64,000 nt of DNA from Bradyrhizobium lablabi (GTDB taxonomy: Bacteria; Pseudomonadota; Alphaproteobacteria; Rhizobiales; Xanthobacteraceae), in NCBI RefSeq assembly GCF_001440475.1, contig NZ_LLYB01000081.1, positions 220,193 through 284,192 of the forward strand, read 5' to 3'. Both the position numbers and the translations under genes were made by a program. The notes beneath the pieces were generated by a model. The model searched no databases. It saw nothing but the letters and a program-made list of their open reading frames with translations, and had not been told where the DNA came from. Numbering within the stretch: the first letter of the stretch is position 1; each line of letters starts with the position of its first letter. Positions 8,862-16,819 of this stretch are shown here, piece after piece.

Positions 8862-9587
8862 CTACAGGAGGTCACCGATCGCAGACTTGAGGCGCGCCGA
8901 GGATGGCCGCCCTGTAACCGCCTCCTTCGCCTTGACCTCCACGATCAGCGCGTCGTCCGCCAGCTTGACGTCAACCTGGTCGGCGTCGCGGATGACGACG
9001 CGCCGCAATTTCGCCGCGATGATCTCGCGTGCGATCGGTGAGGTGAGCATCTGCTCCAGCGTGCTTCCGGTGACCGCGATTGCGTCCGCCATGGCGGACC
9101 AAGCGGCGGAGTCATCGGACAGGCGCGGCGCGTCGAGCGAGATCGTGAGCGCCGGGGCGCCCGCGCCCCTGAGCTTGCGCCCGAGGGACTCGGCCTCGGT
9201 CTCGGCCTGCTCCTTCGTTGCCTTCTTGACGACGAGCGGCTCGGCTTCCTGGTCGCGATACGCGTCGGCCGAACCGCCCGACAATTTGTCGCTGAATACC
9301 AGGATGCGGCCCGTTTCGTAGATCCGAAGAACCGAGACGCCGTCATCGCGCTTGAGGGTGATCGAATTGTATGGAGCCGGCTCGGCGGTCACGGCCAGGA
9401 TTTCGTCGGAGCCGTCGAAGCGCAGCTTGATCGGCGTTCCCATGCGGTCGATCACAAAGCCCATCAATCCGGTGCCGGTGCTGTAATGGCCGATGCGAAG
9501 CTGTGGGCCGTTCTCTGCGGCGAGGTCGCCGTGGCTGATGATCAAGGTGAGGGCGGCGCCGACGATCATTCGGAAACGTCCGGACAT
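8862..9587 (-). CDS. Exported protein of unknown function
   Basis: 241 residues from ATG 9587; a longer upstream start is rejected because this one gives a signal peptide (MIVGAALTLIISHGDLAAE) and has GAGGT upstream. The mature protein begins with a beta-rich part (LRIGHYSTGTGLMGFVIDRM, then KLRFDGSDEILAV) that includes an SVLRIYETGRILVF stretch. A charged helical part follows (KKATKEQAETEAESLGRKL). There are no cysteines in the mature part and no catalytic motif I can name. The family is not recognised. Confidence 0.65.
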   Translation of the reverse strand: MSGRFRMIVGAALTLIISHGDLAAENGPQLRIGHYSTGTGLMGFVIDRMGTPIKLRFDGSDEILAVTAEPAPYNSITLKRDDGVSVLRIYETGRILVFSDKLSGGSADAYRDQEAEPLVVKKATKEQAETEAESLGRKLRGAGAPALTISLDAPRLSDDSAAWSAMADAIAVTGSTLEQMLTSPIAREIIAAKLRRVVIRDADQVDVKLADDALIVEVKAKEAVTGRPSSARLKSAIGDLL

Positions 9588-9866
9588 GGTGGACCTCACA
9601 GCATCACGACAATCCGCGGGATGCGGTATTGCTGATAAGCGCAGGGAGAAGTGAGAAATAAATGCGGAGTTTTTGCGGCCGACACTCACGTTGAGTAGGG
9701 CGCATTCATTGTTCAAAATGCTTCAATCAAGATGCATCACTCCAGGTGCTGCGATGACGCAGGAAAATCGCCGCCACTGTCCGTCTATCCCTAGGTCAGT
9801 CACAATGGCCGGACGCCGTGCTCGCACGGGATGCGCGCATGTACATCTAATTCGGAGTTGGCAGCT

Positions 9867-10298
9867 ATGAATATCCACGTCGGTCTCGCCCTCGTCGGGC
9901 TCACGATCCTCTCCTCGGTAGCGTTTGCGCAATCGCTCAAGGACAAGGAGTATTTCGCGGACCAGGAGAAGTATCTCACGGGAGAAGCCACCACCACCAA
10001 CGAGCGGTGCGGCAACAGTCTCACAGCGAAGTTCGATTGGTCGAAGCCGCCGACGCCGGAAGATCGGAAGACCTACAGCGCCTACGGTTACTGCGGCGTA
10101 GCTCTCGAAGCCGTGCGGCGCGTCTGTGACTCCCAGGCCGGCAAGGAAGCCGTCAAACAGAAGATCAAAAGCCTGACTTGCCGTTTTGGAACGCAGCGCA
10201 CGGTTGCGCTCAAGGATGGCACGATCGAGTACGAGGTCAATTTCAATTCGAGCAACGACGCCGACTACGTGTTCGAGTATCTACAAAACAATTTGTAA
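9867..10298 (+). CDS. Small exported cysteine-containing protein, function unknown
   Basis: 143 residues from ATG 9867 with GGAG at 9854-9857 upstream. A signal peptide (MNIHVGLALVGLTILSSVAF, cut near AFA-QS) precedes a mature domain of about 120 residues with four cysteines (ERCGN, YCGVA, VCDSQ, LTCRF). The spacing suggests two disulfides. The C terminus is beta-rich (TVALKDGTIEYEVNFN). I do not recognise the family. Only a few bases separate its stop from the second tRNA-like fragment, so it is the last gene inside the proposed island. Confidence 0.68.
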   Translation: MNIHVGLALVGLTILSSVAFAQSLKDKEYFADQEKYLTGEATTTNERCGNSLTAKFDWSKPPTPEDRKTYSAYGYCGVALEAVRRVCDSQAGKEAVKQKIKSLTCRFGTQRTVALKDGTIEYEVNFNSSNDADYVFEYLQNNL

Positions 10299-10303
10299 GC
10301 GCC

Positions 10304-10326
10304 TTCGAGTCCTGGTGCGCCCAACA
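10304..10326 (+). repeat. Second tRNA 3'-end fragment, possible att copy
   Basis: 23 nt match bases 2595-2617 with 21 identities: the T loop, the T-stem 3' strand and the acceptor 3' strand are kept, while the terminal CCA reads ACA. It is in the same orientation as the first copy, 7.7 kb away. Bases upstream of 10304 no longer match. It is interpreted as a decayed attachment-site copy closing an island; chance occurrence is unlikely but cannot be excluded by eye. Confidence 0.6.
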
Positions 10327-10337
10327 ACCATTGCTGG

Positions 10338-10360
10338 ATCGGGGGCGAGCCGCCCCCGAT
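10338..10360. terminator. Perfect hairpin between convergent genes
   Basis: A 10 bp perfect stem (10338-10347 with 10351-10360) and a 3 nt loop, very rich in G and C, between the exported protein gene (+) and the LysR gene (-). No T run follows on either strand, so it may work as a bidirectional transcript end. Confidence 0.6.
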
Positions 10361-10401
10361 GTTGCGCCGCCCCGATTTGAAGCCAGAGTTTGCCAAGACG
10401 A

Positions 10402-11325
10402 TCAGGCGTCGGTCGGACGATCAAGCAGCCCATCCAGTTCGCCGAGCGCCTGTCGCATTGTTTCCACCAGATCCAAAGCAACAGGCGAGGGGCTGCGTTG
10501 TGCAGGAAAAACGGCAGCAAATTCGAAATCGATGCGCGGCAGGAAGCGACGCACGACGACGCTGCGCGTTGCGAACTCTTGAGCGGTGAAGGGATCGCAG
10601 ATCGCAACCCCGAGCCCGGACGATACCAACCCGCACATGATCTCCGACAGCGCGGTCTCGACTCGCAGCACGCGGCGGACATCGTCGCGATTGAAGGCCT
10701 GGTCGATCAGGTGCCGGCCGGTTGAGCCAGCCGATAGCGAAATAAATGTTTCGCCCTCGAAATCGCGCGGCTGCAAAACCTCCTTTGCCGAGAGGCGATG
10801 TCCGGCGGGCAGAACCGCGACGCGTGCCGGCGCCGGCAGTCGCAGGCTGGACAGGCCGGAATGGGCGATCGGCACTTCGGCGAAGCCGACGTCGCACTGG
10901 TCGTTCAGCACCCAGTCGACGACAATCGGCGAGATCACGCCGAAGAAGGCGAGGTTGAGGTTGGGCCGTTCCTTGAGGAAGTGCCCGGCGAGGCGCGGCA
11001 GATAACCGTTTGCGAGCGCCGGCAATGCTGCGATCCGCAAGGTGCCGGTGCGGCGGCCACGGATCTCTTCGGCCGCCGCCGAAATGCGTTCGAGGCCCAC
11101 AAAGGAGCGCTCCACTTCCGTGTAGAGTGCGATGGCCGCGGCGGTCGGCACCAGTCCAGTGCCGCGCCGCTCGAACAATTCCATCTTCAACAGCGCCTGG
11201 AAGTCACGCAGCAACCGGCTCACCGCCGGCTGCGTCACTGCGATTAACTTCGCCGCCTCGGTCACGCTGCCGGTCAGCATCACCGCGCGAAAGGCTTCCA
11301 CCTGCCGCGAATTAATCCGCGCCAT
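10402..11325 (-). CDS. LysR-family regulator, OccR/NocR-like
   Basis: 307 residues from ATG 11325; a longer reading frame upstream is not needed, although a start at 11355 is possible. The N-terminal winged helix-turn-helix (RQVEAFRAVM, then GSVTEAAKLIAVTQPAVSRL) is followed by a type-2 periplasmic-binding-like effector domain from about residue 92. The wording of the N terminus is close to regulators of opine catabolism. It is divergent from the importer and oxidase operon starting at 11534, which it most likely controls in response to the imported compound. Confidence 0.88.
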   Translation of the reverse strand: MARINSRQVEAFRAVMLTGSVTEAAKLIAVTQPAVSRLLRDFQALLKMELFERRGTGLVPTAAAIALYTEVERSFVGLERISAAAEEIRGRRTGTLRIAALPALANGYLPRLAGHFLKERPNLNLAFFGVISPIVVDWVLNDQCDVGFAEVPIAHSGLSSLRLPAPARVAVLPAGHRLSAKEVLQPRDFEGETFISLSAGSTGRHLIDQAFNRDDVRRVLRVETALSEIMCGLVSSGLGVAICDPFTAQEFATRSVVVRRFLPRIDFEFAAVFPAQRSPSPVALDLVETMRQALGELDGLLDRPTDA

Positions 11326-11533
11326 TCCCCGACCCCGTTCATAACATTCAGGCATGTAGAACGTGCCATTATTCATTGGACGACGGAAGGGTTCGTTGCG
11401 ATCTTTTTCATCAACGCTGGAGACAGCCCGTTTTTTCGGCAGATTGGGATCAGAAGCCCCTTGGCCGCAAAGGCGGATGTGCTTCAGCGGCAAGATCGTC
11501 AGCCTTGCCCCGGTATTGGAGATCGGTCACCCC

Positions 11534-12571
11534 ATGAAATCTCTCAGCGTTCTGACAGCGGTCAGCATCGCGGCGCTCCTCGCGGTTCCGTCGGTCGTCT
11601 CGGCCCAGCAAAAGACCCTCTATGTCGCCGGTTATGGCGGTTCGTTCGAGAAGACGATCCGCGACGAGGTGATCCCGGCGTTCGAAAAGGCGAACGGCGG
11701 CGTCAAGGTTGAATATGTCGCCGGTAATTCGACCGACACGCTGGCCAAGCTGCAGGCGCAGAAGGGCAACCAGCAGATCGATGTCGCCATCGTCGACGAC
11801 GGTCCGATGTACCAGGCTATTCAGCTCGGCTTCTGCGGCAAGCTCGATGGCCTGTCCGCCGACCTCTACGATACGGCGCGTTACAAGGATGATCGCGCGG
11901 TCGCGATCGGCATCGTCGCCACCGGCTTGATGTACAACACCAAGGTGTTCGCCGAGAAAGGCTGGGCGCCGCCGACCTCCTGGAACGATCTCAAGGATCC
12001 GAAGTACCAGAAGCAGCTCGTCATACCGCCCATCAACAACACCTACGGCCTGGAAGCGCTGTTGATGCTTGCCCGGATGAACGGCGGCAGCGAGGCCAAT
12101 GTCGACGCCGGCTTCAAGATCTTCAAGAATGAGATCAATCCGAACGTGCTGGCCTATGAGCCGTCGCCGGGCAAGATGACCGAGTTGTTCCAGTCCGGCC
12201 AGGCGGTGCTGGCGGTCTGGGGCACGGGCCGCGTGCAGAGTTTTGCCAACACCGGCTTCCCCGTCGACTTCGTCTATCCGAAGGAAGGCGCGGCCACGCT
12301 GCTGGCCAGCGCATGCCCGGTCGCCAAGCCCAACGCCTCGCCGCTGGCATCGAGCTTCGTCAAGGCGCTGCTCGATCCGAAGATCCAGCTCGTGTTGCTG
12401 AAGGATTATGGCTACGGCCCGGTGCTGAAGTCCGTCGTGGTCCCGCCGGAGCTCGGCAAGATGGCGCCGATCGGCGAGCGCGCGGCGAAGCTCTATAATC
12501 CCGACTGGACGGTCATCAACGAGAAGCGCGAGGAATGGACCAAGCGCTGGAATCGCGAGGTCGAACGCTAG
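11534..12571 (+). CDS. ABC importer substrate-binding protein (PotD-like)
   Basis: 345 residues with a signal peptide (MKSLSVLTAVSIAALLAVPS, cut near VSA-QQ). The mature protein starts with KTLYVAGYGGSFEKT and has the GSFE and two-lobe pattern of the spermidine/putrescine-type binding-protein family. ATG 11534 is chosen over an upstream in-frame start because it opens the signal peptide. It is the first gene of a run with little or no spacing: binding protein, ATPase, two permeases, then oxidoreductases. It binds the compound in the periplasm; the downstream oxidase suggests an opine or an N-substituted amino acid, not a polyamine. Confidence 0.9.
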   Translation: MKSLSVLTAVSIAALLAVPSVVSAQQKTLYVAGYGGSFEKTIRDEVIPAFEKANGGVKVEYVAGNSTDTLAKLQAQKGNQQIDVAIVDDGPMYQAIQLGFCGKLDGLSADLYDTARYKDDRAVAIGIVATGLMYNTKVFAEKGWAPPTSWNDLKDPKYQKQLVIPPINNTYGLEALLMLARMNGGSEANVDAGFKIFKNEINPNVLAYEPSPGKMTELFQSGQAVLAVWGTGRVQSFANTGFPVDFVYPKEGAATLLASACPVAKPNASPLASSFVKALLDPKIQLVLLKDYGYGPVLKSVVVPPELGKMAPIGERAAKLYNPDWTVINEKREEWTKRWNREVER

Positions 12572-12596
12572 CTGATCGTAGCACCGGAACAGCACC

Positions 12597-13637
12597 ATGG
12601 CCTATCTCGAGCTCGATCGCGTCGCAAAACAGTTCGGGGCGCAGACTGTCGTCGACGACTTCAGCCTTGCGGTCGGCAAGGGCGAGTTCGTCTCCTTCCT
12701 CGGTCCATCCGGTTGCGGCAAGACCACGACGTTGCAGATGATCGCGGGTTTCCTCGATCCGTCGCGCGGTGCGATCCGCCTGGAGGGGAGGGACCTGACG
12801 GCGGTGCATCCGGCCAGGCGCGGGCTCGGTATTGTGTTCCAGAGCTACGCGCTGTTCCCGCACATGACGGCGGCGGAAAACGTCGCCTTCGGCCTCGAAA
12901 TGCGGCGGGTGCCGCGCGCCGAACGCGCCGAGCGCGTTCGGGCCGCGCTCGCGATGGTCGGTCTCGCCGGCTATGAGGAGCGTTATCCGCGCCGCATGTC
13001 CGGCGGCCAGCAGCAGCGCGTCGCGCTCGCCCGGGCACTCGTGATCCGGCCAAGCGTCCTGCTGCTCGACGAGCCGCTGTCGAACCTCGACGCCAAGCTG
13101 CGCGAGGGCATGCAGATCGAGTTGCGCCAGATCCAGCGTACGCTCGGGACCACCACGATCCTGGTCACGCACGACCAGAACGAGGCGATGTCGCTGTCCG
13201 ACCGGATCGTGGTGATGAGCCAGGGCCGCATCGAGCAGATCGGCACGCCGCAGGAAACATACGAACAACCCGCCTCGGCCTTCGTGTCGCAGTTCCTCGG
13301 CAAGACCAACGACTTTGCTGCGACCATCGATCGCACGAATGCGTCCGCGCGGCTGGTCGCAGGCTCCTGGAGCGCGCCGGCGCCGGCCGGATTTAGCGGG
13401 CCTGTGACGATCAGCATCCGCCCCGAGCGGATCGGCTTCGGCGATGCTGGTCTGGCCGCGAAGATCGTCACCCGCATCTTCCAGGGCAATCACTGGCTGT
13501 TCCAGTGCGAGAGCGAATGCGGTCCGGCAATCGTGATCCGCCAGAACGACGGTCAGACGCAGCCTGCCGAAGGTGACGCGGTTCGCCTTGCCTGGCGGGT
13601 GGACGATATGAGCCTGCGCGCCGGAGGCGCCGCATGA
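12597..13637 (+). CDS. ABC importer ATPase (PotA-like)
   Basis: 346 residues. Walker A is GPSGCGKTT at 37-45, the signature [15 protein letters not shown] lies near 138, Walker B is VLLLDEPLSNLD and the switch histidine is in LVTHDQNEA. A C-terminal part of about 100 residues is the regulatory TOBE-type domain of the polyamine/maltose class. The gene starts 26 nt after the binding protein and overlaps the first permease by 4 nt (ATGA). Confidence 0.95.
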   Translation: MAYLELDRVAKQFGAQTVVDDFSLAVGKGEFVSFLGPSGCGKTTTLQMIAGFLDPSRGAIRLEGRDLTAVHPARRGLGIVFQSYALFPHMTAAENVAFGLEMRRVPRAERAERVRAALAMVGLAGYEERYPRRMSGGQQQRVALARALVIRPSVLLLDEPLSNLDAKLREGMQIELRQIQRTLGTTTILVTHDQNEAMSLSDRIVVMSQGRIEQIGTPQETYEQPASAFVSQFLGKTNDFAATIDRTNASARLVAGSWSAPAPAGFSGPVTISIRPERIGFGDAGLAAKIVTRIFQGNHWLFQCESECGPAIVIRQNDGQTQPAEGDAVRLAWRVDDMSLRAGGAA

Positions 13638-14542
13638 GCGCGGCCGCCGACACGGCTGCGGCAAACGCCGCGGCGACGGCGGATGCGCCGACTGCGCGCG
13701 CGCCCTGGGCGCTCGCGGCGCCCGCGCTGATGCTGTTCATCGGTGTGCTGGTGATTCCGCTGGCGATGACCGTGATGCTGTCGTTCCACGACTGGGGCCA
13801 GTACAAGGGCATCGAGCCGGTCTTCATCCTGAAGAACTGGCACGAGATCGCGACCGATCCCTATTACGCCGAGATGTTTTGGCGGACGTTCCGCATCGCA
13901 GCTCTGACCACCCTGATCACCGCGGTGCTCGGCGCACCGGAAGCCTACATTCTCAACCGCATGAGCGGGCGCTGGAAGAGCTTCTTCCTGCTCGTGATCC
14001 TCGGGCCGCTCCTGATCTCGGTGGTGGCGCGCACGCTCGGTTGGGCGCTCCTGTTTGGCGGCAACAACGGGCTCGTCAACAAGCTGCTGATGTCGCTCGG
14101 GCTGATCGGTTCGCCGTTGCGCTTCATGTTCACCGAAACCGGCATGGTGGTCGCGCTGGCGCATGTGATGATGCCGTTCATGGTGCTGTCGGTGTGGGCC
14201 GCGCTGCAGCGGCTCGATCCGCAGATCGAGAATGCCGCGCTGTCGCTCGGCGCCAGCCCGCCGACCATCATCCGCCGCATTGTGATGCCGCAGATCATGC
14301 CGGGCGTGTTGTCGGGGGCGATCATCGTGTTCTCGCTCTCGGCCAGCGCGTTTGCCACGCCCGCGATCATCGGCGGCCGCCGGCTCAAGGTCGCGGCGAC
14401 GCTGGCCTATGACGAGTTCCTCAACACGTTGAACTGGCCGCTTGGCGCCGCGGTCGCGACCTTGTTGCTCGTCGCACTGGTGCTGATCGTCGTCGGCAGC
14501 AACGCGTTGATCGAGCGGCGCTATGCGGAGGTGTTCCGATGA
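13634..14542 (+). CDS. ABC importer permease (PotB-like)
   Basis: 302 residues with an alanine-rich cytoplasmic N terminus and about six membrane helices starting at residue 29. The EAA coupling loop appears as ENAALSLGASPPTIIRRIVM. It overlaps the ATPase before it and the second permease after it by 4 nt each, so the three are translated together. Confidence 0.93.
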   Translation: MSAAADTAAANAAATADAPTARAPWALAAPALMLFIGVLVIPLAMTVMLSFHDWGQYKGIEPVFILKNWHEIATDPYYAEMFWRTFRIAALTTLITAVLGAPEAYILNRMSGRWKSFFLLVILGPLLISVVARTLGWALLFGGNNGLVNKLLMSLGLIGSPLRFMFTETGMVVALAHVMMPFMVLSVWAALQRLDPQIENAALSLGASPPTIIRRIVMPQIMPGVLSGAIIVFSLSASAFATPAIIGGRRLKVAATLAYDEFLNTLNWPLGAAVATLLLVALVLIVVGSNALIERRYAEVFR

Positions 14543-15345
14543 GACGGAACGGCCCGCTCGCGCTGACCTTCCATGCGATCTTCGTCGTCATCATGGTGGC
14601 GCCGATCGCGGTGGTCTGCCTCGTCGCCTTCACGCCGGAAGGCTACCTGTCGCTGCCGACCAACGGCTTCTCGCTACGCTGGTTCAGGGCGATTGCGAGC
14701 TATCCCGAATTCGTCCACGCCTTCTGGGTCAGCCTTGGCCTGGGCGCGCTGTCTTCCTTCGTGGCGCTCTTGTTCGCGGTGCCGGCCGCGCTGGCGATCG
14801 CGCGATATAAATTCCGCGGTCGCGACGCGCTCGCGGCGCTGTTCCTGTCGCCTTTGATGATTCCGCATGTCGTGCTCGGCGTCGCCTTCCTCCGCTTCTT
14901 CACGTCGATCGGGATGGGCGGCAGCTTTGCGGCGCTGCTGGTTGCGCATGTGATCGTGGTGTTTCCGTTCGCGCTGCGGCTGACGCTCGCGGCGGCCACC
15001 GGCATGGACCGTTCGATCGAGATGGCGGCGATCTCGCTCGGCGCCGACGGCTGGACGTTGTTCCGCCGCGTGACATTGCCGTTGATTTTGCCGGGCGTCA
15101 TCAGCGGCTGGGCGCTCGCCTTCATCCAGTCCTTCGACGATCTGACCATGACCATCTTCCTGGCCGCACCCGGCACCGAAACGTTGCCGGTGCGCATGTT
15201 CCTCTACATTCAGGACAACATCGATCCGTTGGTGACGTCTATCTCGGCCACCGTCATCGCGATCACCATGACCGCGCTCATTCTGCTCGACCGCTTCTAT
15301 GGGCTCGACCGCGTGCTCGCCGGCAAGAGCGACACGGGACGATAG
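14539..15345 (+). CDS. ABC importer permease (PotC-like)
   Basis: 268 residues with six predicted membrane helices. The EAA loop is IEMAAISLGADGWTLFRRVT. It forms the second half of the membrane channel with the preceding permease. It is followed after 8 nt by the first flavin oxidoreductase, placing transport and oxidation in one transcript. Confidence 0.93.
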   Translation: MRRNGPLALTFHAIFVVIMVAPIAVVCLVAFTPEGYLSLPTNGFSLRWFRAIASYPEFVHAFWVSLGLGALSSFVALLFAVPAALAIARYKFRGRDALAALFLSPLMIPHVVLGVAFLRFFTSIGMGGSFAALLVAHVIVVFPFALRLTLAAATGMDRSIEMAAISLGADGWTLFRRVTLPLILPGVISGWALAFIQSFDDLTMTIFLAAPGTETLPVRMFLYIQDNIDPLVTSISATVIAITMTALILLDRFYGLDRVLAGKSDTGR

Positions 15346-15353
15346 GAGAACCC

Positions 15354-16490
15354 ATGCACAGGGATTATGACGTCGCCGTCGTCGGCGGCGGGCTGCTCGG
15401 CTCCGCCATCGCCTGGGGTCTTGGCCGGCTCGGCAAGACGGTTGTCGTCCTCGACGAAGGCGATATCACCAAGCGCGCCTCGCGCGCGAATTTTGCGCTG
15501 ATCTGGGTGCAGAGCAAGGGTCTCGGCATGCCTGCCTATACCGGCTGGACCGTGCGGGCGTCGGAGTCCTGGGGCAAGCTCGCCGCCGAGTTGCAGGCGC
15601 AAACCGGTCTCGACGTGTGCCTGCAGCAGAATGGCGGCTTCCATCTGACGCTCGGCGATGACGAGTTCGAGCAACGCGGCCAGCTCGTCACACGCATGCA
15701 CAACCAGGTGGGCGCGGCCGACTACAGGATGGAGATGATGTCGGCATCCGAGGTGAAGAAGAGGCTGCCACTGATCGGCCCCGAGGTTTCCGGCGGCAGC
15801 TTTTGTCCGCTCGACGGCCACGTGAATTCGCTGCGCACGTTCCGCGCCTTCCACACCGGCTTCAAGCAGTTCGGCATCGATTATTTCCCGGAGCGGGCGG
15901 TCTCGGCGATCGCCCTTGATGGTGGTGAATTCAGCCTGGCGACGCCGAAGGGCGAGATCCGCGCCGGCAAGGTCGTGCTCGCTGCCGGGAATGCCAACCA
16001 GACGCTGGCGCCGATGGTCGGACTGTCGGCGCCGATGGGCCCGACCCGCGGCCAGATCGTGGTGACCGAGCGCACCATGCCGTTCCTGCCGCATCCCTTG
16101 ACCACGATCCGCCAGACCGACGAGGGCACGGTGATGATCGGCGACAGCAAGGAAGACGAGCTCGACGATCGCGCGCTGAAGCATTCGATCAGCGCCGTGA
16201 TGGCGGATCGCGCCCAGCGGACGTTTCCGCATCTGGCGCGGCTCAACGTCGTCAGGAGCTGGGCCGGCATCCGCGTCATGCCGCAGGACGGTTTTCCCAT
16301 CTACGACCAGTCGGAAAGCCATCCCGGCGCATTCGTGGCCTGCTGCCATTCCGGCGTGACGCTCGCCTCCAACCACGCCTTCGAGATCGCGCGCATGGTT
16401 GCGGCGGGCGCACTTGAGTCGAAGCTGGTCGGCGCCTTCTCGGCGAGCCGTTTCGAAGGTCGCCGCGCCGCGAACAGCAGCGGGTATTGA
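15354..16490 (+). CDS. FAD-dependent oxidoreductase, opine-oxidase/HcnC beta-subunit-like
   Basis: 378 residues of the DadA/glycine-oxidase fold. The FAD-binding beta-alpha-beta motif is at the N terminus (DVAVVGGGLLGSAIAWGL), and the C-terminal GIRVMPQDGFPIYDQ with GVTLASNHAFEIAR closes the flavin site. Expected reaction: oxidation of the C-N bond of a secondary amine or amino acid, giving a keto or imino acid. With the next two genes it forms the three-part pattern (beta subunit, small 2Fe-2S protein, alpha subunit) known from opine oxidase and hydrogen cyanide synthase. The catabolic context argues against cyanide production. Confidence 0.88.
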   Translation: MHRDYDVAVVGGGLLGSAIAWGLGRLGKTVVVLDEGDITKRASRANFALIWVQSKGLGMPAYTGWTVRASESWGKLAAELQAQTGLDVCLQQNGGFHLTLGDDEFEQRGQLVTRMHNQVGAADYRMEMMSASEVKKRLPLIGPEVSGGSFCPLDGHVNSLRTFRAFHTGFKQFGIDYFPERAVSAIALDGGEFSLATPKGEIRAGKVVLAAGNANQTLAPMVGLSAPMGPTRGQIVVTERTMPFLPHPLTTIRQTDEGTVMIGDSKEDELDDRALKHSISAVMADRAQRTFPHLARLNVVRSWAGIRVMPQDGFPIYDQSESHPGAFVACCHSGVTLASNHAFEIARMVAAGALESKLVGAFSASRFEGRRAANSSGY

Positions 16491-16819
16491 TGACATCAGG
16501 CAACGAGCCAACAGGCATCCCAATGTTCAAACGATCCGATCAGGATAAACGCCCATCCGTGCAGATCTTCGTCGATGGCGCCGCCATCGCCGCGCGCGAG
16601 GGCGACACCGTCTCTGCCGCGCTGCTGGCATCCGGCCGTGACGTGCGCCGCGCGACCGCGGTGAGCGGCGCGCCGCGTCTGCCCTACTGCATGATGGGCG
16701 TGTGCTTCGACTGTCTCGTCACCATCGATGGCGTCGGCAACCGCCAGGGCTGCTTGGTGCCGGTCGCCGAGGGGATGCAGGTCGAGATCCAGAAGGGCAA
16801 GCGGGAGATCGGACGATGA
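16490..16819 (+). CDS. Small (2Fe-2S)-binding protein, oxidase gamma subunit (HcnA/OoxG-like)
   Basis: About 109 residues. A ferredoxin-like domain carries the cysteine pattern in LPYCMMGVCFDCLVTIDG followed by RQGC, which would hold a 2Fe-2S cluster for electron transfer between the flavoproteins. The start ATG overlaps the stop codon of the preceding gene by one base, and its own stop overlaps the alpha-subunit start, so translation is coupled on both sides. A later start at 16523 is also possible. Confidence 0.88.
   Translation: MTSGNEPTGIPMFKRSDQDKRPSVQIFVDGAAIAAREGDTVSAALLASGRDVRRATAVSGAPRLPYCMMGVCFDCLVTIDGVGNRQGCLVPVAEGMQVEIQKGKREIGR

Noticed and set aside
11450-12598. 382-codon minus-strand frame opposite the binding protein
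   Set aside because: Mirror of the PotD-like gene; arginine- and histidine-rich composition typical of an antisense shadow.
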